Counted from the stretch's first letter, positions 23,405 to 33,310 are shown. The stretch: 64,000 bases of DNA from DAOQAU01 sp035354275 (GCA_035354275.1 DAOQAU010000003.1:1-64000); one strand, 5' to 3'. Made by a program: numbers and translations. Notes: a model not told the origin generated them from the letters alone.

Positions 23405-23448
23405 TCGTTGCGAGGAGAGAGCAGGGCGAACGACGCGGCAATCCAAAA
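23405..23448. repeat. R2 repeat, reverse orientation
   Basis: cgttgcgaggag...gacgcggcaatcc is the reverse complement of the module at 6637-6677, joined to an R1 copy. Confidence 0.7.
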
Positions 23449-23487
23449 ACCCCTCACCCTAACCCTCTCCCGCAAGGGGCGAGGGGA
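23449..23487. repeat. 39-bp hairpin repeat (R1 short form)
   Basis: acccctcaccct ... ggggcgagggga, 39 bp, the same length as the copies at 13421 and 46116. It lies in the leader of the acyl-CoA synthetase gene. Confidence 0.85.
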
Positions 23488-23538
23488 CAAATAAAAATAA
23501 TATTAAAAAGTAAGAATATAAAAGAAAGGCAAACGAAC

Positions 23539-25704
23539 ATGAAACAGTTAGACAAAATTATGAAACCAAAATCAGTAGCGGTAATCGGAGCTTCAACCAA
23601 GCCTTTGGCAATCGGCTCTGAAATTATGCTCAGGTTAAAAGAATACGGATTTAAAGGCGATATTTATCCTATTAACCCTAAAGCAGACCAAATCGAAGGA
23701 TTCAAAGCATATCCCAGTGTTTTGGATGTGCCGGGTGAAATCGATTTTGCGGTTGTGGTTATCCCAAAACAATTCATACTCGACACCCTTGACCAGTGCA
23801 ACCAAAAAGGTATAAAAGGGCTTTGTATTATATCATCAGGCTTCAAAGAAGTAGGATCTGAAGGTGCCGAACTTGAAAAGCAGGTTCTTGCAAAGGCTCA
23901 GGAATACGGAATGAGATTTGTCGGTCCTAATTGTTTGGGAGTATTAAATACAAACGATAACGTAAGACTGGATGCGACATTTGCAGAAGCCTTACCAGAA
24001 AAAGGCGGGGTAGCTTTTGTATCTCAATCAGGCGCATTGGGCGGCGGAATTTTAAATATATTAAAAGATTTAAATTTGGGATTTTCCCAATTTGTTTCAA
24101 TCGGAAACCAGGCAGATATTAACGCCGAGACCATGATGGAATACTGGGAAGACGATGAGGACGTAAAACAAATTTTGCTTTACATGGAATCAATCGCAAA
24201 CCCTGCAAATTTCAGAAAACTTGCAACAAGAATTTCAAAGAAAAAACCTATTATAGCACTCAAATCAGGACGTTCAGCGGCAGGTGCTTCTGCAGCGTCT
24301 TCTCACACAGGCTCATTAGCAGGTGCGGATAAAGCCGCAAACGCACTTTTGGCGCAATCTGGCGTTATCAGAGAATACTCTTTGAAAAATTTCTTTGATA
24401 CCGCAAAAGTTTTTTCTAATTGCCCGCTTCCTAAAGGAAACAGGGTTGCAATTATTACAAACTCAGGCGGCCCTGGGATTATGGCAACCGATGCGGTTTG
24501 CGAACACGGGCTTGAAATAGCAAAAATTAAAGAAGAAACAAAAGATTATTTAAGAAGTTTTCTTCCCGATGTTGCAAGCGTTAAAAATCCGATTGACATG
24601 ATAGCATCAGCTCCGGCTGAACACTACCAAAAAACACTTACAGCGGTTATTGAAGACGAGAATGTCGATATGATTATGGTTATTTTCCTTCCGCTTATAG
24701 GTCAAAAAGATATTGATGCTGCAAAAGCGATTATGGAAATTAAGGAAAAATATCCTCAAAAACCGATTATCGGAGTATTTATAACAAAACAGGAATTTTT
24801 TGCAAAAGTCGCCGACCTAAACCCCAATATGCCGTTTTTCATGTACGCAGAAGAAGCAGCAGACGGGCTCTACAGGCTTGACCAGTACAGAAGATGGCTT
24901 GAAAGAAAAGAAGGCAAAATGCCTTGCTTTGAAGTTGATAAGGCAAAAGCTGAAAAAATTATCGCTCAATCAATATCAGAAGGCAGAGAACAATTAACAA
25001 CATTAGAAAGTATCGATGTTCTTGATGCTTACGGCATAAGAGCATGTAAATACGGGCTTGCGACAAACGAAGAACAGGTTGTTAATTTAGGAAACGAAAT
25101 CGGCTATCCGGTTGTAATGAAAATGACTTCCAAAACAACTTCTCACAAAACAGATGTCGGCGGAGTCAGAGTTAATATCCAGTCTGAAGACCAACTGAGA
25201 GCAGAATACCAAGATCTTATGGCAAAATTAAAAGAAAAAGGTTTGCTTGAAGGGCTTGAAGGGGTGATTATTCAAGAAATGGTAAAAGGTAACCGAGAAA
25301 TGGTCTGCGGTATCGCAACAGACCCTCAATACGGACCGATGCTTATGTTCGGACTTGGCGGGGTGTTCATTGAAGTTATGAAAGATGTAACTTTTAGAAT
25401 TGCGCCTTTGACTGACGTTGATGCTTCAGAAATGGTTCGCTCGGTTAAAGCCTTCCACCTTTTAGAAGGTGCAAGAGGAACAAAACCTGCTCAAATCGAG
25501 CAAATCGAAGAAACTTTGTTGAGATTGTCACAGTTGGTTAATGATTTCAAATTCATTGACGAACTTGACATCAATCCTCTTCTTATTTCTGAAAAAACAG
25601 GCGAAGGAATAGCTGTTGACGGACGTATTAAAGTAAGAATGGCAGAAGCTAAAGAAGCAATAAACTGCAATTGTTCTTGCGGATGCGGCTGCAGCTGTAA
25701 ATAA
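23539..25704 (+). CDS. ADP-forming acetate/acyl-CoA ligase, fused alpha-beta, cysteine-rich tail
   Basis: This 721-residue enzyme interconverts acyl-CoA, ADP and phosphate with acid, CoA and ATP, a substrate-level energy step in fermenters. The alpha part (1-460) has a CoA-binding domain (SVAVIGAST) and the phosphohistidine loop SSHTGSLAGAD (about 255-265). The beta part (about 480-700) is an ATP-grasp domain (VVMKMTSKTTSHKTDVGG, ELDINPLL). The last 13 residues are NCNCSCGCGCSCK, an odd tail with six cysteines that I do not know from the family. The start has an AAAGG site; a strong terminator follows. Confidence 0.93.
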   Translation: MKQLDKIMKPKSVAVIGASTKPLAIGSEIMLRLKEYGFKGDIYPINPKADQIEGFKAYPSVLDVPGEIDFAVVVIPKQFILDTLDQCNQKGIKGLCIISSGFKEVGSEGAELEKQVLAKAQEYGMRFVGPNCLGVLNTNDNVRLDATFAEALPEKGGVAFVSQSGALGGGILNILKDLNLGFSQFVSIGNQADINAETMMEYWEDDEDVKQILLYMESIANPANFRKLATRISKKKPIIALKSGRSAAGASAASSHTGSLAGADKAANALLAQSGVIREYSLKNFFDTAKVFSNCPLPKGNRVAIITNSGGPGIMATDAVCEHGLEIAKIKEETKDYLRSFLPDVASVKNPIDMIASAPAEHYQKTLTAVIEDENVDMIMVIFLPLIGQKDIDAAKAIMEIKEKYPQKPIIGVFITKQEFFAKVADLNPNMPFFMYAEEAADGLYRLDQYRRWLERKEGKMPCFEVDKAKAEKIIAQSISEGREQLTTLESIDVLDAYGIRACKYGLATNEEQVVNLGNEIGYPVVMKMTSKTTSHKTDVGGVRVNIQSEDQLRAEYQDLMAKLKEKGLLEGLEGVIIQEMVKGNREMVCGIATDPQYGPMLMFGLGGVFIEVMKDVTFRIAPLTDVDASEMVRSVKAFHLLEGARGTKPAQIEQIEETLLRLSQLVNDFKFIDELDINPLLISEKTGEGIAVDGRIKVRMAEAKEAINCNCSCGCGCSCK

Positions 25705-25713
25705 TAAATAACA

Positions 25714-25755
25714 AAAAGAGGCGGGAAGTTCTTAAAAGAACTTCCCGCCTCTTTT
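25714..25755 (+). terminator. rho-independent terminator after acyl-CoA ligase
   Basis: A perfect 20-bp stem (25714-25733 with 25736-25755) over a 2-nt loop, A-rich on the left and TTTT on the right. Confidence 0.9.
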
Positions 25756-25813
25756 ATTAAAATTTTGTTCGAAGTATAATGAACACAAATGTGAAATAGA
25801 AAGAGAAATTAAA

Positions 25814-27256
25814 ATGGAACAAATCAGAGTACGAATAGCCCCTTCGCCAAGCGGAAATTTACACATCGGAACAGCAAGAACAGCCCTGTTCAATTACCTT
25901 TTTGCAAAAAAACACAACGGCAAATTCGTATTAAGAATTGAAGATACTGACCTAGAGCGTTCAAGCGATGAATACATCAAAAATATTTTTGACAGTTTAA
26001 AAGCTTTGGGCTTACAGTGGGACGAAGGTCCTGACGTTGGAGGCGAATACGGCCCTTACAGCCAATCTCAAAGGTTTGAAACTTATCAAAAATACGCACA
26101 AATCTTAATAGATAAAGGCTATGCGTACGAGTGTTTCTGCACTCCTGAAGAATTGGAAGAAGAAAAAAGAATTTCTCAGGAGAAAAAAATCGCTCATATT
26201 TATTCGGGCAAATGCAAAAATTTAACCGATGCACAAAAAAAAGAATTGAGAAAAGAGGGAAGAAAGCCTGCTATAAGATTTTCTGTCGAAGCAAGAGAAT
26301 TAATTTTTAATGACCTTGTAAAAGGAGAATTAAAACTAGATACGGGTTTAATCGGTGATTTTGTAATTATGAAATCAAACGGTTCTCCGACTTACAATTT
26401 TGCGGTTGTAATCGATGACATGCTGATGAAAATTTCTCATATCATAAGAGGCGAAGACCACATTTCAAACACGCCCAAACAAATTTTAATCTACGAAGCC
26501 CTTGGAGCGAAAGTTCCTCAATTCGGGCACTTGGGGATGATTTTAGCACCTGACAGAAGCAAACTTTCAAAAAGGCATGGCGCAACTGCGGTGAGCGAAT
26601 TTATTGAAAAAGGTTATCTGACAGAAGCTCTGGTAAATTTTGTTGCGCTTTTGGGTTGGTCGCCATCAGACGGGGTTGAAATAAAAACAGTAGATGAAAT
26701 TGCGGCTGATTTCAGAATTCATGAAGTTTCTTCTTCAAATTCGATTTTTGAATACGATAAATTAAACTGGATGAACTCACAATACATTAAAAAACTTGGG
26801 GTAAATGAGCTTAAAGAAAAATTGCTACCCTTTTTAAAAGACTATGATTTATCGGAACTAAGCGAAGAAAAATTAACCAGAATGATTGAAATCACTCGTG
26901 AACCGCTTGTTATTTTATCCGATATAACAGACGCAGTTTCTTACCTTTTTGGCCAAGGAGTAAATGTTGAGCCTGAGGTACAAAGCGAAGTTTTGGACAC
27001 CGAAATTTCTCAAACAGTATTAAAAGAAGTTGCACAACTTGCTCAAAATTGGAATTTTGACGATGAAGAAGCTCTTCACCACACGCTTGAAGAATTGAGA
27101 AACTCCTTCAAAGAACGCGGAATTAAACCCAAAGAAACCATGTGGGCAATAAGGGCTGCAGTTACAGGCAGAACAAAAGGTGCCGACATTTGCGCCGTGC
27201 TTTGGAGTTTAGGCAGGGAAAAAGTATTAAACAGAATAAACAAAGCCTTAAAATAA
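25814..27256 (+). CDS. gltX: glutamyl-tRNA synthetase
   Basis: This 480-residue class I aminoacyl-tRNA synthetase charges tRNA-Glu (and possibly tRNA-Gln, for GatCAB, if glnS is absent; unknown here). The HIGH motif is in PSPSGNLHIGTARTA (about 9-23), the KMSKS motif is KLSKRHGA (about 254-261), and the C-terminal anticodon-binding helical domain is complete. CFCTP and YSGKC give a possible zinc site. The gene ends 3 bp from the convergent tetR stop. Confidence 0.97.
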   Translation: MEQIRVRIAPSPSGNLHIGTARTALFNYLFAKKHNGKFVLRIEDTDLERSSDEYIKNIFDSLKALGLQWDEGPDVGGEYGPYSQSQRFETYQKYAQILIDKGYAYECFCTPEELEEEKRISQEKKIAHIYSGKCKNLTDAQKKELRKEGRKPAIRFSVEARELIFNDLVKGELKLDTGLIGDFVIMKSNGSPTYNFAVVIDDMLMKISHIIRGEDHISNTPKQILIYEALGAKVPQFGHLGMILAPDRSKLSKRHGATAVSEFIEKGYLTEALVNFVALLGWSPSDGVEIKTVDEIAADFRIHEVSSSNSIFEYDKLNWMNSQYIKKLGVNELKEKLLPFLKDYDLSELSEEKLTRMIEITREPLVILSDITDAVSYLFGQGVNVEPEVQSEVLDTEISQTVLKEVAQLAQNWNFDDEEALHHTLEELRNSFKERGIKPKETMWAIRAAVTGRTKGADICAVLWSLGREKVLNRINKALK

Positions 27257-27259
27257 TTT

Positions 27260-27922
27260 TTAAAGCGGTTTAATACCAAGTTTTTCAAGGCTCATTTTTA
27301 CGTTTTCTGAAATGATTTTTCGAACCAATTTAAGGTCTTCTTTTGTGTATGCAGACTGCTTTAAAGGCGTAAGTATTGCTCTTGTCATAAACTTAAATGA
27401 AAGAATCTCTGCAACAATGGCGGAAGTTTGAAAAATGATTGTCTTATCATTTTCGGTTCTTCCCAAAATTGAAGCAAGAATTTTTCTGAAAGCCTTATAA
27501 AATATTTGAATTTTTTCATTATACAGGTTGCTGAATTTTGAATTAGAACTGGTTTGCTCTTTTATCATCAGAATAACAAAATTGTTTGGAACACTTTCCG
27601 AATAAATAAAAGAGATATATTTATCAAGAAGCTCAAAAAGCAATTTTATTTTTTCTTCGCGTGTCATTTTGCCGATTTCATTTGATTTTTCAATTTCTTC
27701 TTGTATAAATTTAAGCCCGTAATTTAAGACCGATTCAATTATACTGATGTAAAGCCCTTCTTTGGTCTTAAAATAATAAGAAATCAAACTCAAATTAACT
27801 CCGGCATGTTTGCATATTTCTCTTGTACTTGTAGAGTCAAAACCCTTGCTTGCAAACAGAATTATTGCCGAATTTATAATTTTTTTTCTTGATAAATTTT
27901 GTACTTTTCTTACTCCAGTCAT
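27260..27922 (-). CDS. TetR-family regulator, paralogue of the exporter regulator
   Basis: This 220-residue protein has the N-terminal TetR helix-turn-helix (IINSAIILFASKGFDSTSTR ... AGVNLSLISYYFKTKEGLY, about 14-60). The C-terminal block ILGRTENDKTIIFQTSAIV matches ILGRDENDKEIIFRTITIV of the regulator at 10561-11205, so the two are paralogues. It is divergent from a PBP-TolC fusion gene, which it probably controls. No Shine-Dalgarno site precedes the start. It converges on gltX. Confidence 0.88.
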   Translation of the reverse strand: MTGVRKVQNLSRKKIINSAIILFASKGFDSTSTREICKHAGVNLSLISYYFKTKEGLYISIIESVLNYGLKFIQEEIEKSNEIGKMTREEKIKLLFELLDKYISFIYSESVPNNFVILMIKEQTSSNSKFSNLYNEKIQIFYKAFRKILASILGRTENDKTIIFQTSAIVAEILSFKFMTRAILTPLKQSAYTKEDLKLVRKIISENVKMSLEKLGIKPL

Positions 27923-27987
27923 TTTTTAATGCTAAAACAAAAAAAACTCAAAATCAATTTTGTAAAAACAGGCGTAATATATAAACA

Positions 27988-28022
27988 GGTCGCTTGCTTG
28001 AAAATAAATCGGTCGAGTGACC
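27988..28022. promoter_or_regulatory. candidate operator in the tetR/TolC-fusion divergent region
   Basis: An imperfect inverted repeat, GGTCGCTTG (27988-27996) and CGAGTGACC (28014-28022), matches at 7 of 9 positions with a 17-bp spacer. It stands out as GC-rich in 322 bp of AT-rich DNA between divergent genes. The rest of this region (27923-28244) shows no gene. Confidence 0.4.
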
Positions 28023-28244
28023 AAATAATGCTTGATTATAAACAAATGTAAAGCTGGAAACACTATTGAAATTTGGACTTTAACCCTATTTTAAAGTTAT
28101 ATGGAGTTTTTGTTTTAAAAATGGTAAGTATTTGAATACGATTTTAAAAAGAGAATACGATAAATTTAAAAATATATAATTTATGAAATTTTTGTCGTTT
28201 TTCTTTAAGACGTATTATTAGATTTTGGAATTAGGAGTATTTCA

Positions 28245-30689
28245 ATGAAAAGATTACTAACATTTTTACTGCTTGGTGTGTTTTGCACAAGCATGTCACT
28301 ACCGGCTTTGGCTGCTCCTGTAGCACTTTCAGGTGCTGCCGCGGCAAACGTAAAAGCAATCAAGTACAAACCAAATGCAAGAAGCATCAACTATGCTTTT
28401 GTCTTTGACGGACCTTCGGACAAAAACGAAGTTGTACTTAAACAATTTGAAAAAGCGATAACGGCAACGACAGCACCGGACTACAAAGCTGAATTTCCAA
28501 AAAATTTAGTATTTGTCGGAAACTGGGCTCAAAGCGGAGTAAAAACCGCAAGCGACAAAGCTTTAGCATCAAATGCCACAATGGTTGTTTCGCTGGGGTA
28601 TTTGTCAAGCAACTATCTTGCGGATAAAAAGGGCAAAAACAAATTTGTCGTAACGATTGACCAATACGGGCTCAGAGATATAGGTGAGGGCTTTTTTAAC
28701 CCCGTTCAGCAATCCGTAAACGGTATTAAAAACTTCAAAACCTTGCTCAGCTTCAAAAAAGCAGCTATTTTAATGAACGAAAATTATTATAAAACCCAAA
28801 AAGACTGGGCTAAATTTGCAGGGGATAAAATTCCTAACATAAATTTTGCTGTTATACCTGCAACAACTGATGTTGCAGCGACAATGGCAAGTATTCCAAG
28901 CGACTGCGATGCTGTTGTATTAACCCCCTTATTTAACCTTTCTGTAGAACAAAGAAAAAATCTTATTTCTCAACTTAATGCCAAAAAAATCCCTACATAC
29001 TCAACACTAGGTAAAGAAGATGTTGAAATGGGGGTTTTACTCGGAACAGGCGCATACGATTTGGACAGAAAAGTCGCAGAAATGACTTCTTTTAACATTA
29101 AAGGCGTGCTTGACGGTCAAACAAAAATGGCTGGTAAAGTTAATTTCTACGAAGATGAAGTCCTTTATATGAATAGGGACACTGCCGATTTAATCGGTTA
29201 TCAGCCTCATTTGAGGGTTTTATACAACGCAGAAGTCATTTCAAACAAAAAACCTACCGTATATGATTTATCAACTATCTTTAATCTTTTAGAAACACAA
29301 AACTTAGATATCCAACGTAAGAAGTTACTGGTAAAAGCAGCAAGGCGCGCAACTGCTGCAGCCGCTTTAAGATATTTACCTTCTGCGGTTGTTAATCTTG
29401 GTTTTCAGCAATACGATGAAGATTATGCTTACACGGTAAAACTTATGCAGCCTGAAAAAACAGGCATTTTCCAAATAGGCTTGGAACAGGTGCTTTATTC
29501 TCCTGCACTGGTTACAAACATAATAATTAAGAAAAAGGGGCTTAATTTTGCAAAACATGAACAATTTATGGTTGAACAAAACATGGGAATAGATATTGCC
29601 CTTCTATATATTGAGACAAACATGCTCGAAAACATGATTAAAGTCCAAAAAGAATACGTCAAAGAAGCAAGAGAAAACCTTGCAATCGCACGTGTAAGAG
29701 AAAAAATGGGTGTTTGCGGAAATGAAGAAACCATGAGATGGGCAGCACAGGTCAATATCAAAGAACAACACCTTCTTGATATGAGAGAAGAACTCAAAAA
29801 CTTAAAAATAGAAATCAACAAAATGTTGTTCAAAGACCAGAAAGAACAGTTTGAATTAGCGGCATTAACAGCTAAAGACCCTGCTTTCTATACAAAAGAC
29901 CTGCATGTAATCAACTATGTAACAACTCCGGAAAAACTTGAAAAATTTACTCAAATGCTTATAGGTGAAGCTTTCAGGGTTGCACCGGAATTGGCAAAAC
30001 TTAAAACCGCAATAGAAATGAAAAACGCGGAAGCGGCTATGTATTATCAAAAATTCATATTGCCCGATGCAAAATTGACTTATACTTATACATCGCTTAT
30101 GGACAGGCAATTCGCAGCAGGACTGCCTAGTGCCCCATTTGCTTATTCACCACCTGCAGGCGGCACCATTCCGGGTTCTATGTGGACCAACTTAAGTGCT
30201 CTGCGCCCAGGTGCAACAAACTCTCAGTTGGGAATATTCGCCCAATGGAGACCGATTGAAGGCGGTACTAAAATTGCAGAAATAGCAAGAATAAATGCTG
30301 AAAGACAAGAACTTCAAAGATATCAGGATGAAGTTAAAACCGCTATCGAAGAACAAATCAGACAAACAATCAACAGAGCAGTAGCAGCATACTTCAGTAT
30401 AGAGAAAAACTATAAAGCAATGTATGCTTCTCAAGAAAACTACGCTAAAGTAAAAGAAAGATACTTAACGGGTAAAGCTCCTATTGACCAGTTAATCGAT
30501 GCTGAAACCACTTACCTGAACTCTAAAGAAAAAGCAATGAATTCTCAATACGTTTTCTTTAAAGAACTTGTTTGGGTACAAAGAGCAATATGTGCCGTAA
30601 ACTGGGCTACAGCATCAACTGAGGCAAAACAGTTTATTGAAAGCATCAAAAAGGAAATTACACCTCAACCCGATGTTTCATTGCTGTAA
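28245..30689 (+). CDS. fusion of a periplasmic binding domain and a TolC-type outer-membrane protein
   Basis: This 814-residue exported protein has a signal peptide (1-23, ...PALAAP). Residues about 45-325 look like a type I periplasmic binding/ABC_sub_bind domain (SINYAFVFDGPSDKNE, ATMVVSLGYLSSNYLADKK, KKAAILMNENYYKTQ, CDAVVLTPLFNLSVEQRKNL). Residues about 335-800 form a TolC-family outer-membrane efflux domain with long helices and the repeat motif AKVKERYLTGKAPIDQLIDA. Such a sensor-plus-channel arrangement is unusual. No adaptor or pump gene follows; a terminator stands directly after. A TetR regulator is divergent. An AGGAG site sets the start. Confidence 0.75.
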   Translation: MKRLLTFLLLGVFCTSMSLPALAAPVALSGAAAANVKAIKYKPNARSINYAFVFDGPSDKNEVVLKQFEKAITATTAPDYKAEFPKNLVFVGNWAQSGVKTASDKALASNATMVVSLGYLSSNYLADKKGKNKFVVTIDQYGLRDIGEGFFNPVQQSVNGIKNFKTLLSFKKAAILMNENYYKTQKDWAKFAGDKIPNINFAVIPATTDVAATMASIPSDCDAVVLTPLFNLSVEQRKNLISQLNAKKIPTYSTLGKEDVEMGVLLGTGAYDLDRKVAEMTSFNIKGVLDGQTKMAGKVNFYEDEVLYMNRDTADLIGYQPHLRVLYNAEVISNKKPTVYDLSTIFNLLETQNLDIQRKKLLVKAARRATAAAALRYLPSAVVNLGFQQYDEDYAYTVKLMQPEKTGIFQIGLEQVLYSPALVTNIIIKKKGLNFAKHEQFMVEQNMGIDIALLYIETNMLENMIKVQKEYVKEARENLAIARVREKMGVCGNEETMRWAAQVNIKEQHLLDMREELKNLKIEINKMLFKDQKEQFELAALTAKDPAFYTKDLHVINYVTTPEKLEKFTQMLIGEAFRVAPELAKLKTAIEMKNAEAAMYYQKFILPDAKLTYTYTSLMDRQFAAGLPSAPFAYSPPAGGTIPGSMWTNLSALRPGATNSQLGIFAQWRPIEGGTKIAEIARINAERQELQRYQDEVKTAIEEQIRQTINRAVAAYFSIEKNYKAMYASQENYAKVKERYLTGKAPIDQLIDAETTYLNSKEKAMNSQYVFFKELVWVQRAICAVNWATASTEAKQFIESIKKEITPQPDVSLL

Positions 30690-30705
30690 TAATATTAATG
30701 CATAA

Positions 30706-30744
30706 TTAAAAGGCGAAGCCGCAAAATGTGGCTTCGCCTTTTAA
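30706..30744. terminator. bidirectional terminator after the TolC fusion gene
   Basis: The perfect 15-bp stem ttaaaaggcgaagcc (30706-30720) pairs with 30730-30744 over a 9-nt loop. Both flanks are A/T rich, so it can serve the fusion gene and the convergent chemosensory operon. Confidence 0.85.
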
Positions 30745-30763
30745 AATTCAGAAAAGAATTAAT

Positions 30764-31789
30764 TTATTCTTCAATAAAAAATCTTTCATCCGAGAGAATA
30801 TTTTTCATATTCAAAATTTTATAAAGCTTGTCGTCTATAACAACCTCGCTGAGGATATATTTATTCATCCTGTTGTAAGAGTTTTGAATAATTAGTTCTT
30901 CTGCAATATTCATTATATCAAAGATTTCATCTGTTAAAAAACCTATTTTAAAATCGACTGTTTCAAGTATTATAACCCCATTGGATTTTTGCAAAGATTT
31001 TTTATAAGGTATTCCGAGAAAATTTTTAACATCAACAACAGTAATAAAATCACCTCTGAGAGTTATAATGCCTGCTATATAATCGGGCGTACAAGGGACG
31101 GTTGTAATAGAAACGTCTTTAAGAAATTCTTTTACGTATTCAAGACTTATACAATATACGTTTTGACCTAGAAGAAAAGAAATGAATTCGTCTTGGGAGA
31201 AAATATTTTTAACCAATCCTTGTTTTGATTTTTCACTTAATTCGGTATTCCTTTGCATTAATTTATATCTGGAATCATCGTCGTTGGGAAACAAAGATGA
31301 GATATTGATATTTTCATCCTTAACCCCTTTTTTTAAAATATTTTCCAGGGCATTTAAGTTAATAACCGAAATTATTTCACCTTTATTTCTGTAAGAAAAA
31401 TCCACTATTTTTTCTTTTTTTATTTGAGAATTATATTCCAAGCTTGAATTTTCGATTGAAACAATATCTTCGACTTTGTCTGCTATAAGTCCGAACATCG
31501 ACTCGTCTGTTTTTACCACCAAAAGCTGGTTTGAAAGCGAATAAGGAGTTACTTTTACATTAAGATAAAATCTTAAATCAAGAACATTCAAGGTGAAGTT
31601 ATTATATCCTAAAAGCCCTATAACATTATTTTTAAGCTTTTGGGGATACTCCAAATACGGAAGTTTCATTATCTCAACGACTTGGGAAACTTCAACGGCA
31701 TATTTTTTCTTTCCAAGTGAGAAATAAAGATATTGTGTTTCGTCTTTGTCAACGATCTGATTATTTTGAAATTTCTGCAAATTGTTCAT
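30764..31789 (-). CDS. tandem CheW-like coupling protein
   Basis: This 341-residue protein contains two CheW domains, about 17-155 (YLYFSLGKKKYAVEVSQVVEIM, NNVIGLLGYNN) and about 200-335 (FISFLLGQNVYCISLEYVKEFL, PDYIAGIITLRGDFITVVD), separated by a polar linker. The second has the conserved GIITLRG block; the first has GLLGYNN instead. CheW couples receptors to CheA. The gene overlaps the upstream GGDEF regulator by 29 bp. Divergently transcribed MCP and CheA genes follow at 33.4 kb. Confidence 0.88.
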   Translation of the reverse strand: MNNLQKFQNNQIVDKDETQYLYFSLGKKKYAVEVSQVVEIMKLPYLEYPQKLKNNVIGLLGYNNFTLNVLDLRFYLNVKVTPYSLSNQLLVVKTDESMFGLIADKVEDIVSIENSSLEYNSQIKKEKIVDFSYRNKGEIISVINLNALENILKKGVKDENINISSLFPNDDDSRYKLMQRNTELSEKSKQGLVKNIFSQDEFISFLLGQNVYCISLEYVKEFLKDVSITTVPCTPDYIAGIITLRGDFITVVDVKNFLGIPYKKSLQKSNGVIILETVDFKIGFLTDEIFDIMNIAEELIIQNSYNRMNKYILSEVVIDDKLYKILNMKNILSDERFFIEE

Positions 31790-33248
31790 AAGAGTATATT
31801 ACAACCCTGTTTCTTCCGTCTTGCTTTGCCTTGTAAAGTGCTTTATCGGCACTTTCAACAAAATCTTTTTCTGTTTCAATTGTTTCAAAATTAGTACTCA
31901 AACCTATACTAACCGTAATATTTGTTTCAATATCATTATAGCAAAATTTGTACTGAGAAATTTTTTCCCTAAGCCTTTCGATAGGAATAAGCGCATTTTC
32001 AATAGTTGTTTCGGTAAGGATTATCGCCATTTCTTCTCCACCGTAGCGATAAATCATATCGGTTTTCCTGAAAGAAGCGGATAAAATATCTGATATTTCT
32101 CTTAAAACATAATCTCCGTACTGGTGTCCGTAGGTATCATTAACTTTTTTAAAGAAATCAATATCAATGATTGCCAAACTCAAATCGCCTTTATAACGCA
32201 TTACCCTTGAAAATTCACGCTCAAGGTTGTATTCAAAATGCCTTCTGTTATAAAGTCCGGTGAGTCCGTCTGTAACTGAAAGATATTCGGTTTCGGAATA
32301 TAAAAATCTCATTTTAAATAAGAGTAAAAATTCGCTTACCATTGTATTGTAAAATTTAAAATCAGAATAATTTATTTGATTATTACTGAAAAAACAAACC
32401 CCGCCCAAAAGCTTATCTTCAAAAATTATAGGAAAAACATGGCTTGATTTAATATCATCAAAAGATACTATTTTTTCTTCTTCGTTAATTTTTTCTCTAA
32501 CTATGTCATGCCCGAAATCTCTTATTGTAAATTCTGGCATATCAGGCATATTTGAAAAAAAGTCACGCTTAATTTTTTCTATAACAAAGTTTGATACAAA
32601 AGATTTATTTATATCAAGATGAAGGATATTTTTGTCATTTTTATCAAGCGATTTAAAAAATATTCCCGCAACATTATAGTCAATAAACATGCTCAAAAGT
32701 TCAAAAGTTTTTTCGATTAAAACTTTTTCGTGTGTCAAATATTCACCTAAATCCCTGAATTCATTTAAAAAAGTTGAATTCATAAGCAATTCGTCAAGCA
32801 CATCGTTTATTTGATTTTGAACGCTTTCTTCGCGAATTTGCTGATTTAAAATAAATTTTTTGTAGTCCTCAGAAACTCTTTTTTGTTCAAGAAGCTCGCA
32901 TACTTTAATGTGCAAATCCTCAAAGTTTTCGTTTTTAGACATAAATGCATCCGCACCGGATTTTCCAGCCCAAAATTCGTCTATTTTTTTATCCAAAACT
33001 GTGAACAAGACTATAGGAATTTTTTTTGTTGCAGGAGTGTTTTTAAGAAGCCTGCAAAGCTGATACCCGTTAAGATTTGGCATTATTACGTCAGAAAGGA
33101 TTATATCCGGAGCGTTTTCAAAAACCTTTTTGTACCCGTCAGCACCGTCTTGTGCCGTTTTAACCTCAAAGCCTGCTTTTGTAAATTGAATTTTCAATGA
33201 TTCAAGCTGGGTGGTGCTGTCATCTATTAATAAGATTTTGTTTGCCAT
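31761..33248 (-). CDS. response regulator with GGDEF diguanylate cyclase output
   Basis: This 495-residue protein has an N-terminal receiver (1-120, phosphoacceptor D53 in ILSDVIMP), a coiled linker, a GAF-like region (about 165-310) and a C-terminal GGDEF domain (about 325-490; DGLTGLYNRRHF, IDIDFFKKVNDTYGH). The active site reads GGEEM, close to the consensus GGEEF, and RKTD five residues before it is a complete RxxD inhibitory site. It probably makes c-di-GMP under phosphorylation by the CheA encoded divergently. Confidence 0.92.
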   Translation of the reverse strand: MANKILLIDDSTTQLESLKIQFTKAGFEVKTAQDGADGYKKVFENAPDIILSDVIMPNLNGYQLCRLLKNTPATKKIPIVLFTVLDKKIDEFWAGKSGADAFMSKNENFEDLHIKVCELLEQKRVSEDYKKFILNQQIREESVQNQINDVLDELLMNSTFLNEFRDLGEYLTHEKVLIEKTFELLSMFIDYNVAGIFFKSLDKNDKNILHLDINKSFVSNFVIEKIKRDFFSNMPDMPEFTIRDFGHDIVREKINEEEKIVSFDDIKSSHVFPIIFEDKLLGGVCFFSNNQINYSDFKFYNTMVSEFLLLFKMRFLYSETEYLSVTDGLTGLYNRRHFEYNLEREFSRVMRYKGDLSLAIIDIDFFKKVNDTYGHQYGDYVLREISDILSASFRKTDMIYRYGGEEMAIILTETTIENALIPIERLREKISQYKFCYNDIETNITVSIGLSTNFETIETEKDFVESADKALYKAKQDGRNRVVIYSYEQFAEISK

Positions 33249-33310
33249 AAAGTATCTTTCGTATTTATAATAGAATAATTATACAACAAATTAATGATTA
33301 TTAAAATAAG

